From Tritrichomonas musculus (lineage: Eukaryota > Parabasalia > Tritrichomonadida > Tritrichomonadidae), in NCBI GenBank assembly GCA_039105265.1, contig JAPFFF010000003.1, positions 3,968,001 to 4,032,000 on the forward strand: DNA of 64,000 nt, given 5' to 3'. The notes beneath the pieces are model-generated. The model was not told where the DNA came from. It did no database searches and saw nothing but the letters and a program-made list of their open reading frames with translations. The translations under genes and the position numbers were made by a program. Below, piece after piece: positions 52,006-61,869 of this stretch. Each line of letters begins with the position of its first letter. Position 1 is the stretch's first letter.

Positions 52006-52864
52006 TGTTCCTTATAAAAAAGTTCAACCAGATATGGCTGTCATCAGTACTTTAGTACAAGGCTCTTGTTTTCAAAGAGCTCGCATCGGCGCTGCTCTGC
52101 AAGGTACCTTTTATAGGCACCAACAAAAAATGATACCGAAAATAAAAGAATGTACTTCTGAACATTTTGAGAGGTTTGCTAAGGAAACATTTGAACAGAA
52201 TGATGCCAATATTTCAATAGATGGGAGATACGACTCCTGTCGTGATACAATGTATTGCACAACAGCAACAATGGATTGAAGGAGAAACAAAGTTGTTGAC
52301 ATGCAAACAACAAACAAAAAAGATATCAAAGTTGCGTCCAATATGCTAGAATTTGCTGCAGCTAGATTAAGTTTTGACCAAATTATTGGAAAATGGGGAC
52401 CTGATTGTTGCAACTCAATAACTTCTGATAATGATAATAAAACGCCAAATCAAGCGAAAAAAGCTAGTCTGGATTTTAGTCGAACCTTCGATCCTAGGCA
52501 TGGATTTCAATACATGTCTAGAAATTTTGCAAAGCTAGCTGACAAATTGGAGTATGATTATTTATTTCCGGATGAAATAGAAACTGATAGAGTGAAAATT
52601 GTTTCGTGGGGAGTATATTTAGTTACAAATATTGAAGATGTCGAATTGAGAGGACTTATGTGGACGAACTTCCCATTTCATATGATAGGTAACCACGATA
52701 ATTGTTCGCATGGTCCATTACCACCATCACATTCTGATTGGGAACTAGGGAAAAACAATGAAACTGCTTTTACAAAAATGCAAAACTTTTCCAATAAAAC
52801 AGAGGGGCAGTACATGAAACTTTTTAACGTCTTTATTCAATTTGAAACTCTTATAATTCAATAA
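52006..52864 (+). pseudogene. Second DDE-transposase-like fragment (Mutsu/MULE-style), broken
   Basis: The sequence changes character after about 52030. LVQGSCFQRARIGAALQG, then ANISIDGRYDSCRDTMYCTT, resembles the N-terminal part of Mutsu-like nuclease domains that begin with an S-x-D-G-x-(W/Y) strand. A stop at 52277-52279 breaks it. It resumes as VVDMQTTNKK...LEFAAARLSFDQIIG...TSDNDNK, DPRHGF and LRGLMWTNFPFHMIGNHDNC. The D...D-x-x-H layout is consistent with a DDE-type enzyme. It may be fused to, or inserted into, the preceding element. Confidence 0.5.
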
Positions 52865-54378
52865 CTACAATAAATACAAAAACCAAAAATGTTTCCCCGG
52901 ATACTTGCTCAATAGTTTAATATAAATAAATAACCTGATTAATGATAATGCATTAGATTTTTATGATATTTTAGGTTTTTCAATTTAGAAAGATTGACGG
53001 TTTAATGATAGGATCCGTTAGGTCAATTTATTAAATCGATTAAAACATTAAGATCCCCCTAATAAAATTGGGAATCGACTAGGTAGATTTTGTAAATCAT
53101 GAATCCAAAATTTACTAAAATTGAGAACTTAACGTATATTTCATACTCAGAAAAGTCTTTTTTTTGAATAGATTTTTTAAAAAATTCTATACTTTTTTTT
53201 GAGAATTAAAAATATTTTATGTAAGCTCATACAATTAATTATGAGATTTTATTTTCAATGTATTATTAAAAAATAAAATATTCGTATCATTAATAAATTA
53301 GTTGTTACTAATTATTTTAAATATAAATTAATATTTTTTGTTTTTATATTTTTTATTTTCTAAAATAATAATTTGTTTATTATTTATAGAATTGTATACT
53401 ATATGTTTGAAAAATTAATGCATTAATTCAATTATAAAAATTTCAAATAATTATTTTTTTAAATTAATAATCAATTCAAAAGTTTGTTTTATATGATATT
53501 GATAAATATGATAATATCTCCAATAATATTAAGATTTTTTATATTATTAAAATTTATATATGATTAAAATATTAAGATATATTTTATATTTTGTTATATC
53601 AGCTTTTTCATATTTTTTTTTAAATTATCAATCTAGAAAATAATGAATAAATCATAATAATCATATTAATATATCTTAATAATCGTATTATATCTAATTA
53701 GATGATGATAATATTATAATAATCGTCAAATATTAAAAAAAAATCGTAAAAAGATTATATTTTAAAAAAGCATTATAAATAAAGAATGTAGTCGGTAATT
53801 TTTATTTTAAAACAACTTTAATTAGCAATTAAATCCAATAAAGTAAACAAATATCAGTTTTTTAATTGTGAATCGTATTTTCATAATTTTAAAATTTTAT
53901 GATATATATAAATATGACTTAATGATAAAAGACTAAGATTTATTTTGAAATTTTAGTAAATTAATTAAAACAAGACTGTTTTAAACAAAATAAAGTGAAA
54001 TTTTTTTAATAAAAAATTCAATTCTTCGTGAAAATTTGAATTAAAATAATATATGAACATTTTGCATATATAATAATAAATAGCAAATTAATTTTAAAAT
54101 TAAAATATAATATAATTATTAAACATATATTAAAAATATTATAAGTATATAAATGAGTTATTATATGTTTATATTCAGAATATAAAAATGTTTCATTATT
54201 TTGGCTTAAATTATTTGAAATATTTACAAAAAATAAAGTAATCAAAATATATATTTATTAATTGGTAAATATATTAATAATTAACTAGTATTATTTATAT
54301 TAAATTAGTTATATAATATTAAAAAACATGTTTAAAAAATATAATATCCTCAATTAAAAATTCTAATCCGTAAATTAT
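52865..54378. other. 1.5-kb gene-free, extremely AT-rich region
   Basis: A GC-richer patch at 52880-53110 has no recognisable reading frame. Beyond it the DNA is over 80% A/T. Nothing supported. Confidence 0.5.
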
Positions 54379-54782
54379 ATGTACTGCCACTCTAATAAAA
54401 CCGAAAATTTTATTAAAAATTGCGACTTTCGAAACAATACTCAATGCAACGAAAGTCTCAATAACCTCATATCGATGCTGGCCCTAAAGAGACTTTATTT
54501 CGCGCGATCATATGAAGTTAGAACCCTTTTGGCAGGATGCCGATATAACGATCTTCATTTTTTTTCCAGTTCGTTGACTGACCTAGATCTTATAAAATTG
54601 GTACCAAAATAATCATTAGCTGATATACTGTCATTCGAAAATGATAGAGAACAAGAAATATTACGAAAAAGAACACCTCAATATCGAGAAAAAAAAAAAA
54701 AAGCATTACAGAAAAAAGAAATACTCTAAAAAAGATCCACCAGGCGATTACAAAGTGGTTTTTGAAAGCCTTATGATGTGAA
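54379..54782 (+). pseudogene. Transposase C-terminal fragment, frameshifted
   Basis: The 77-codon ORF contains CDFRNNTQCNESLNNLIS, the N-x-x-C-E-S-x-x-N pattern that carries the catalytic Glu of MULE-like DDE enzymes, then KRLYFARSYEVRTLLAGCRYN. After the stop, coding sense continues in other frames (LSFENDREQEILRKRTPQY, then KKDPPGDYKVVFESLM). At least two shifts, one near the A14 run at about 54690-54703. Confidence 0.6.
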
Positions 54783-54814
54783 ATGATTTTCACTTAATAA
54801 TTATAATAGAAGAG

Positions 54815-55509
54815 ATGATTGAATTCACACCCGAAGAGCTAGATGCATTTGATACTGAACAGATAATGGTCATATTACTAAAGGGGCCGGGTTTAACTTA
54901 CGAAGAAATTATCCAACAAATACCTCAACCCAAGTTCCCGAAAAACTTACATACAATGCTCATGTGGACATTAATGGGACGAAAATTTATCATTGGGAAA
55001 ACAACAGGGCGTCCCCCATTAGTTGGTAACGTTCAAGTACGTTTGTTTAAAAAAGAACTAGAGGAAAGAGCTGATGTGAACCGTGCTATAAAAATGTTTG
55101 AAGCTGTTACAGTTCTTGAAAAGATAAATGGTGACTATTTATGGAAAAATTATCAAATAGCCAAAAGCTTGAACCTTCGAAAATTTGCTATTGAAATCCT
55201 AAATTCAGAGGATATTGAAATCGTACGATCATGGTTCATTCAATTTTTAACCAGGAACAATTTTTCAATAAAAACTCCGGCAGAATTAGAAGAGATAAGA
55301 GATAAGTACTGCCATAGCAATGTTTTATTACAATTTTATGATAATTTAACAGAAAAGGAAAAGTGATTGTACCTGATGGAAAGCACCCAATTAAATACTC
55401 CCATATAATTAAGTCTCATTTTACAGCATTTTGTTGTTTTAACCCATCAGGTACAAAAGTTTTGCGACCGTTTATTATTCTGCCTAATCTTAAGATTTGT
55501 CCAAATTTT
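54815..55509 (+). pseudogene. Pogo/Tigger-like transposase, truncated and frameshifted
   Basis: The open part (183 codons) has a CENP-B-type helix-turn-helix region: KTTGRPPLVGNVQVRLFKKE, followed by helices WKNYQIAKSLNLRKFAIEIL and a linker typical of DDE_1 proteins. At the stop (55364-55366) the frame shifts, and the DDE fold begins: VPDGKHPIKYSHIIKSHFTA, then FNPSGTKVLRPFIILPN, before a final stop at 55509. The rest of the DDE domain is missing. Confidence 0.6.
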
Positions 55510-56000
55510 TAAAAAAATGCGTTTTATTGTTTTTAAACAAGTCAAAATTTTTAAAAAATGCGTTTCATTTATAAATCAAATTTAAAAAATTTATAAATAG
55601 ATGGAATTGAGATATGCATTTGCAAAAATAAAGAAATAAACAGACTTAAAATACTTTTTATTTTTTTTAACAATTATCTTTTGTATATTTTAAAAGGCCT
55701 ACGAGTGAAAGTTTGCTGGAAATGCTAAATATATAACATCATATTTGGAGAAGAAAACAAAAAAGCGATTTTTACTTCAAAAGGAACATATTTATTCAAT
55801 ATTCTAATTAAATAAACAACTTTTACATATTTTAATCAAATAAATATCAAAATATTAAGCTTTTTTTTCTAAAAATTTTGAATATTTTATTTTCTCAAAT
55901 TTACTAACGAGTTAGTAACAATTTTCATTCAATTTTTCACTTTTTAAATTGAATATTCATAAAAAATAAAAAAAAATTCAATGGTACAGGTACATCAGAT
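55510..56000. other. Intergenic with a short direct repeat
   Basis: A tttttaaaaaaatgcgttt unit occurs twice (about 55508 and 55550). No gene. Confidence 0.4.
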
Positions 56001-56112
56001 GTAAACTTTGTTTTTTAATTTTCGCGTGTAAACTTACGGTTTCTAAGAATTTATTTCAAATATTGAATGATTTATTTTTTACACGCGAAAATTAAAAAAT
56101 CAAAGTTTATTA
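56001..56112. mobile_element. 112-bp hairpin mini-element
   Basis: Inverted arms of about 30 bp (56001-56032 and 56078-56112) share ttaattttcgcgtgtaaa and differ by small indels near the outer end. The central 45 bp is a loop. The CGCG core is striking in this AT-rich DNA. Confidence 0.7.
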
Positions 56113-56281
56113 CATCTCGTCTATAAAAATACGAGTAAATTAAATAATAAAAAAATCAATTATTGGAAGTTGAAAATTCCAACTTAAAATCAAAAATATT
56201 CATGAATTGAATCAATCTTGTAATGATTCTAACTAAATAAAAAATTATTTTATTATTCATGATTCTAGTCTTTACTTTTCA

Positions 56282-56350
56282 AATCGGTCTTTTTGGCACT
56301 TTCAAAGGTCAACATATGATCAAATATTCGTTAAAAGATCGCAGACAGGA
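56282..56350. repeat. Diverged copy of the 97-bp hairpin element
   Basis: The stretch tttcaaatcggtcttttt, then ggcactttcaaaggtcaa and tcaaatattcgttaaaag, matches the reverse complement of 33369-33465 throughout its centre. The outer arms have decayed. Confidence 0.65.
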
Positions 56351-56779
56351 ATTTGAATAATTTTCAAACCAATGATTTTTGATCACTTTTTGCTGATAAT
56401 AAGAAGGACATCTACTTTTACATTGCTTTTTCTTTGGTATTCATCAATTATGAATTTTATTTGATTTAATATTTATTTGAATTTACGATCAAAAATTACA
56501 TTGAAATTTGTGAAATTATTTTAAAAAAAGTTTTTATTCAAATTTGAAAAGAATGAAAATCTCTTCATTTCTCAATTGCAATATAAATATATTTCAATTA
56601 TTATATTCACTTTTTATGCATATCAACGTAAAGCATTTTTAATCTTTATGCTTTAATTTACTGTGATATGAAATATTAGATAAAACTTTGAAAAAGCTTT
56701 TTTTTATTTCGATAATTGAATTATCTTAACATCGTTTTTCAAAAAAAATTTAAATAATAATATAAATAAAAACGACAAT
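56351..56779. other. Intergenic, upstream of DGK gene
   Basis: About 430 bp with no ORF. The last 100 bp should hold the DGK promoter. Confidence 0.4.
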
Positions 56780-57805
56780 ATGTCTTTTTGCGCTTCTCCA
56801 ATTGACAAGCCTCTTTTAACCACCCCAATGTTACTATTTGTTAACCCAGCAAGTGGTGGTGGGCTTGGTCTCGAACTTATGGGAATATTAGCAGGTGTTA
56901 AAAATTTATATATTGTTCAACTTCCAGCTGAACAAGATACATGGCATTTAAAATACTCAGAAATAGTTGATGATAAAAATTTACGAGCCGTTGTTGCAGG
57001 CGGAGATGGTTCAGTAAATTGGGTTGTTAAATTGCTTTCTAACTATTACGATGAAGATTCCAGGCCACCATTAGCTGTAATTCCTTTGGGAACAGGAAAT
57101 GATATGAGTCGTAACCTTGGCTGGGGAAGTGGAATGAGCAAATCAGCTTTACAGTTAGTTGCTAGATCAATTGAAAATATGGCATGCACAGATCATATTG
57201 AAAAAATTGATGTCTGGTCGATTGCAATTCAAGATAAGAAAACTGAAGAAGTTCAAACTCATCAAATGATTAATTATATTTCTCTTGGTGCTGAAGGGAA
57301 TGTTGTTATGCAATACGAAACAATTCGAAGAGCTGTTCAGCCTCTCTTATGCTGCCAATGCATGTCGAAAGCAATGTTTGTGCCAGCTGGCTTTGTTAAC
57401 TTTTGTGGTAAGAGAAACCTCTCAGAATATACAAATATTGAATTGATTAATTTTGATGGATATGACTCTCATCCTCAAAAACTTAAAACATTAAATGGTG
57501 AAAAAACTTTATTAGTTTTATCGTGTAAAACAATTTATGCTGGAAAGAATCTTTGGCGAAGTCCAGCTAATCCTGATATGAGTGATGGAAAACTTGAAGT
57601 GTTAGGGCAAGGGGGAGTTTGTGGCATTACTTTAACTCAAATCGGAATAAATGTCACAAGAACTATTGGGCAAGCAGATGCCATTAGGATGGAAACATCT
57701 GAACCTATTGCTTTTCAAATCGATGGCGAAGGAATGTGTGTAAATGGACCATCTGTATTTGATATTGTGAAAACTGGTAATTATCCAATGCTCTTTGCGC
57801 AATAA
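56780..57805 (+). CDS. Diacylglycerol kinase, catalytic plus accessory domains, 341 aa
   Basis: The protein starts almost at the catalytic domain: MLLFVNPASGGG (17-28), the ATP-binding GGDGSVNWV (74-82) and PLGTGNDMSRNLGWG (102-116), followed by the DGK accessory domain to the end (SLGAEGNVV, LWRSPANPDMSDGKLEVLG, FQIDGEGM). It phosphorylates diacylglycerol to phosphatidic acid. C1, EF-hand and membrane domains found in many animal DGKs are all absent, so this is a minimal soluble enzyme. A Cys-rich stretch LLCCQCMSKAM (193-203) could be acylated for membrane attachment. Confidence 0.92.
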   Translation: MSFCASPIDKPLLTTPMLLFVNPASGGGLGLELMGILAGVKNLYIVQLPAEQDTWHLKYSEIVDDKNLRAVVAGGDGSVNWVVKLLSNYYDEDSRPPLAVIPLGTGNDMSRNLGWGSGMSKSALQLVARSIENMACTDHIEKIDVWSIAIQDKKTEEVQTHQMINYISLGAEGNVVMQYETIRRAVQPLLCCQCMSKAMFVPAGFVNFCGKRNLSEYTNIELINFDGYDSHPQKLKTLNGEKTLLVLSCKTIYAGKNLWRSPANPDMSDGKLEVLGQGGVCGITLTQIGINVTRTIGQADAIRMETSEPIAFQIDGEGMCVNGPSVFDIVKTGNYPMLFAQ

Positions 57806-58051
57806 ATGTTTATGTTTTTAAATATTATATATTTGTTTTATCTCTTAAATTGAAAATTTCATTCAAACAGACAAGAATATGATGAAAGAATTGTAAAAAA
57901 TGATTAAAATAATTACTAACATCATCAATACGATTTTAAATAAATGATACAATCAAGTGAAAGAAAATTCTGAAATAGTATTAACATTTATTTGGATAAA
58001 AAAATCATATATATCAATATAGTTTTATTTCTATGCTACCATATATTAATA

Positions 58052-59149
58052 TTAATGCTCAATTTCTTCTTTTTTAGAATTTGTATGGGTGCTAGCGGAA
58101 TAAATAACAGTATCAATAAGTCTAAAAATACCTAAAACAGCTCCAAAAACAGTAAGAAGTCTTGTTGCTAGATGAAGTTTTGGCTCTTTATCTAAATATG
58201 TTGTGGCTGTTATAGGAGAAACGTCATATTTAAAGAAGATACCTGGGATCATGTTTGTAGAATTGTACATAGCATATCGGGAAGCACTAAAGTTGTCTTC
58301 CAAAATATCTGCTGTATAAACAACACGCCAAGTTGAATTAGGCTTACTTTGAACCAAAGTGAAGTTGTCAAGTGGCAGATTACCTTTGGTTTTTGCAAAT
58401 TGTAATCGAGTAATAGTATGTGTTAGATTAACTTCTTTAAAAACCTTACCAAAAGTTATGAGATCATGAACATGCCATCCGTCGCTAAACCATGATAAGC
58501 CTGGTGCAACATGAAATTCGCCGCCAACACGAACAGCACGGAAGGATGATTCCACTCGGCAGCCTTCGTTATCCATTTGATTAATTTTTTTTCTTACTTC
58601 AGAACATTGAGGTATATCATCAAGTTTTGGGATTCGAACACCTTTATCTTTGAAAGTGTTATAAACATCTAAGCAAGTATGACAACATTTTGTTCCATCT
58701 ATAAAGCACGAACCACATTTTGTTTGATTATTATTACTTGAAGAAATATTCATAAAATCCAATGGAAGAATGCTAATTGGTTGACCATTAGGTGAAAGAC
58801 GTGTAAAAGTTGTCTTAACTTTGTCCAATGGTATTGAAATCTGAGTGATACTGTCAATAACATCAATATGTAAAAGATAACATGGAGCTCTTGGAAATGT
58901 AATATTAATAAAACTTTTAAGACGTGGGAGGTTATCCATTGAAATTGTAACTCCATCTTCACCAGTTGGCCTAGTAGAATCGACAATTAGTTTTTGCCTA
59001 ACTTGAGGATGTAAGTAAGAGTGAATCTCTACCCAAGAGAGACCAATTGCGAAAAAAAGCGATAAAAGCGATAAAATACCTCCCCAAACAGTTCCGACTC
59101 GATATTCATTGACAAGCTTGGGGAAAACATCAAATTTTCGAAGAGACAT
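58052..59149 (-). CDS. ERGIC3/Erv46-like ER-Golgi cargo receptor, 365 aa
   Basis: The typical layout is present: a short cytosolic start with KFDVFPKLVNEYRVGTVWGG, first membrane helix (21-42), a large lumenal beta-rich domain (45-325) with Cys pairs (KCGSCFIDGTKCCHTCLD), the family motif EGCRVESSFRAVRVGGEFHV, and a second membrane helix near 330-348 followed by a short tail. GIFFKYDVSPI is the conserved strand before the last helix. It cycles between ER and Golgi in COPII/COPI vesicles with Erv41-type partners. Length is near the family norm. Confidence 0.93.
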   Translation of the reverse strand: MSLRKFDVFPKLVNEYRVGTVWGGILSLLSLFFAIGLSWVEIHSYLHPQVRQKLIVDSTRPTGEDGVTISMDNLPRLKSFINITFPRAPCYLLHIDVIDSITQISIPLDKVKTTFTRLSPNGQPISILPLDFMNISSSNNNQTKCGSCFIDGTKCCHTCLDVYNTFKDKGVRIPKLDDIPQCSEVRKKINQMDNEGCRVESSFRAVRVGGEFHVAPGLSWFSDGWHVHDLITFGKVFKEVNLTHTITRLQFAKTKGNLPLDNFTLVQSKPNSTWRVVYTADILEDNFSASRYAMYNSTNMIPGIFFKYDVSPITATTYLDKEPKLHLATRLLTVFGAVLGIFRLIDTVIYSASTHTNSKKEEIEH

Positions 59150-59363
59150 CTTTTGTAAAAACCGCTTTCACAATTTTTTCATTACAAATCATATTCTATA
59201 ATATCTCAAGAAAAAAATCATAACCTATATATATATATTATTAAATACCATAGAAAAAATAATGATATGAATATTATAATGATATTATTAAATAATATTA
59301 GTAAGAATGCCTTAATTAATTCTAATTTGCACTTGATCAAAATTGAAAGAAATTTCATTTAGA

Positions 59364-59678
59364 ATGGAAGAAAAAGACCCAAAGGTAATGCCAATCAAAA
59401 TTCAAAATGGAGATGACCAATTTATACGCGTTCAATACAATTTTTGTCCTAAATCAGTGGCTGAATCAACTGCCAGCCGATCATTAATTCATGATGATAG
59501 TCATCCCTCAGTAGGTTATATTGATCACACTTTGAATAACGGCGAAAAAGTTAGATTCCAAGGAACATGGAAACCTCAAAATGAATCAATGAAAGAATGC
59601 ATTTTTCTTTTTACAGATGATGAAGTCAGCATTGTTCCAATCAATGCATCATTACTTAAGCTGAAGAAATCAGATTAA
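59364..59678 (+). CDS. EAF-like (ELL-associated factor) protein, 104 aa
   Basis: From ATG 59364, residues 15-104 match the N-terminal EAF domain: FIRVQYNFCPKSV corresponds to the family's F-H-T-V-R-Y-D-F-K-P-x-S-x-D, VRFQGTWKP to V-F-K-G-x-x-K-P, and KECIFLFTDDEVSIVPINAS to the D-C-x-L-I-x...F-x-L-E-x-L strand pair. EAF proteins bind ELL and support RNA polymerase II elongation. The transactivation tail of animal EAFs is missing. The frame extends to a TTG upstream, which is rejected. Confidence 0.6.
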   Translation: MEEKDPKVMPIKIQNGDDQFIRVQYNFCPKSVAESTASRSLIHDDSHPSVGYIDHTLNNGEKVRFQGTWKPQNESMKECIFLFTDDEVSIVPINASLLKLKKSD

Positions 59679-59808
59679 TTCACATATATTAATTGGCAAT
59701 GTATTTTTAATAGTTTTAATAAAAAAAATGTTACAGTTTTTAGAAAATAAAAAATATTATTTTAACCGATTAAAATCTTTACATTTTTGAATAAAACTTT
59801 AAAACGAT

Positions 59809-61563
59809 ATGAAAGAAAGCAATCGAAATTGGAGTGAGATTTACGAATATTACCAAAGCAAAGGGCTTTCATATTATGTAATTAAAAATATTACAATGAT
59901 AATAATTGGAGTAGCAATTGCTCTTTTACCAATTATAATTTTTGGTTGTATTGATTATCAAGGCTTACCATCAGCAGTCAAATTAAGCGACATTTTTTAT
60001 CCTTTTTCAAAGGGATGGCATAGAGCAAACATTTTCTTTAAACTGAGCACCATAGTTTTTCTTTTGTACATACTTGCCAGCTTAATTCAATTTTTAATTT
60101 CAATTCCTAGGTATACTAGATCTCATAAATATTTTGAATCAGTTCTTGGAATTTCAGATCGTGACATATCTACAACAAAATGGAATGAAATTGTCGAATC
60201 TGTTTCAGTATCGGATGCTTTGCAACCAGTTTCAATGCTCACAATCGCTCAAGAAATTTTACGCTCAGATAATTACATTTGCTCACTTGTTTCTGACCCA
60301 TCTATTTTAACTTGGAAATTCCCTACAATGACAAGCGTTCAGCATTTTCCAATGAGTCAATTTTTCTTTAATTTTTTCAAACTAGCATTAAAAGGTGTAG
60401 TAATTGATAAAAATGGAAATTCACTCGTCAATGGCGCTCAAACTGCTAGGCAACCACGCATCCAAAATAAATTATCACTTAGGTTTCGAATGATCGGAAT
60501 TTTACTCTTTTTAAGCATACCTTTGATGCTTCCTTTTCAAATATTGTATATCATATTTAACCTTTCAAAAACGATACGCACTATTAGCGAGAATAATGGC
60601 ATATCCAAGAATAATGGAAACTTAAATAATGGTTCAGTACAACCATCCTCTGGCTTATCTTTTAGGGAATGGACTCCAGAAGCTAAATGGGCCATTCGTG
60701 AATACAATGAACTTCCACACTTGTTCAAGATTCGAATTTCAAAGAGTTATGAATATGCAAATAGCTATCTTGATCAATTTCCAGTTGTTTTTGTTCAACC
60801 AATTGCAAAAATCGTATCTTTTGCAAGTGGTTCAATTCTTATCATACTAGCTTTAATTGCATTAGCAACTGATATAAACTTGATTTTGACGACAAAAGTT
60901 TTTGCTGGAAAATCAGTTGCGTGGTTTGCAATAATTCTAGTGTTTATATACATAATCAGCTCAAAAATTGGTAATAAACAACCACCAATTCTAGCTGCAG
61001 ATGAATCTATGGCTGAGCTCGAAAAATATATTCATTATGATTTCAGAGATGAAACAAACTCAGTTCATTCTATTGCAACTCAAAAGAGGCTTGCTCACTT
61101 TTTCCAGCCAATATGGAAACAAATCTTTCTCGAAATTGTAAGCGTTTTCTTAAATCCATTTTTATTTACTGTTGTCTTACCAGTAAAGTCTGGTTCTATT
61201 GTTGAATTCATCAAAACAAATTCTGTTGAAAATCCAGAGCTTGGCTGGATATGTGCATTTTCCACCTTTGACATGAGTGATCGAGGCTTTAATGGTCAAG
61301 CCAATCAAAGAGATAAGGTATTAAGGTCAATGAGAAATTTTGAAAATTATAATGACGAACCAACTCAAAGCTTTATTGCTCAAGATTTCACAAATAGCGA
61401 AATGACAGATTCAATTGTTCATGAAGGAACATTGCTTCCTAGAGCTTCGTCTCCACTTGTCAGAACTGATTACGGCGGATCAAATGAAGCGCTTAACAAT
61501 ATTGACCATTATTCACCAACAGACTTTTTCGCATATCCAGCAGAACTTGATCAAAATATGTAA
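59809..61563 (+). CDS. ATG9: Autophagy scramblase ATG9, 584 aa
   Basis: The protein matches the ATG9 core: membrane helices at about 24-46, 77-99, 222-250, 330-357 and 365-387, with the conserved W-x-E-I and D-I-x-x-x-x-W-x-E-I-V (ISTTKWNEIVE), KGVVID, LSLRFRMIGILLF and REYNELPHLFKIRI segments. A re-entrant region follows (FFQPIWKQIFLEIVSVFLNPFLF), then VEFIKTNSVENPELGWICAFSTFDM. ATG9 moves lipids between leaflets of growing autophagosome membranes and travels in Golgi-derived vesicles. At 584 residues it lacks the long disordered N-terminus of yeast Atg9. The C-tail is Ser/Asp-rich. Confidence 0.93.
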   Translation: MKESNRNWSEIYEYYQSKGLSYYVIKNITMIIIGVAIALLPIIIFGCIDYQGLPSAVKLSDIFYPFSKGWHRANIFFKLSTIVFLLYILASLIQFLISIPRYTRSHKYFESVLGISDRDISTTKWNEIVESVSVSDALQPVSMLTIAQEILRSDNYICSLVSDPSILTWKFPTMTSVQHFPMSQFFFNFFKLALKGVVIDKNGNSLVNGAQTARQPRIQNKLSLRFRMIGILLFLSIPLMLPFQILYIIFNLSKTIRTISENNGISKNNGNLNNGSVQPSSGLSFREWTPEAKWAIREYNELPHLFKIRISKSYEYANSYLDQFPVVFVQPIAKIVSFASGSILIILALIALATDINLILTTKVFAGKSVAWFAIILVFIYIISSKIGNKQPPILAADESMAELEKYIHYDFRDETNSVHSIATQKRLAHFFQPIWKQIFLEIVSVFLNPFLFTVVLPVKSGSIVEFIKTNSVENPELGWICAFSTFDMSDRGFNGQANQRDKVLRSMRNFENYNDEPTQSFIAQDFTNSEMTDSIVHEGTLLPRASSPLVRTDYGGSNEALNNIDHYSPTDFFAYPAELDQNM

Positions 61564-61869
61564 AGATTTTATGTAAATATAAATTTTATTGATTTTTCAT
61601 TTCTTCCAAAATCGGAATCTAAGTGATATTATATATAAACTTAATTAATTTTTTTTTTAGCTTGATGGCCGGCATTTTTGAATATTTATTCATCAATATT
61701 ATTAGAATGTCTACTTAAATTTTCTGATGAATGAAATAACAATCTAGATGTTTAATACATGAAATATGAAGAAAAGAAAGAGAAGAAAAAATAATTTTAT
61801 ATAAACATAAATAACAAATTAATATTATTATAATATAATTATTATTAAAGATAAAAACAATCTATTAAA
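61564..61869. other. Intergenic between convergent genes
   Basis: 306 bp, no feature beyond AT-rich 3' regions. Confidence 0.4.

Noticed and set aside
54018..54245. 75-codon ORF on the minus strand
   Set aside because: Low-complexity Ile/Asn/Tyr translation in DNA over 80% A/T; no coding signature.
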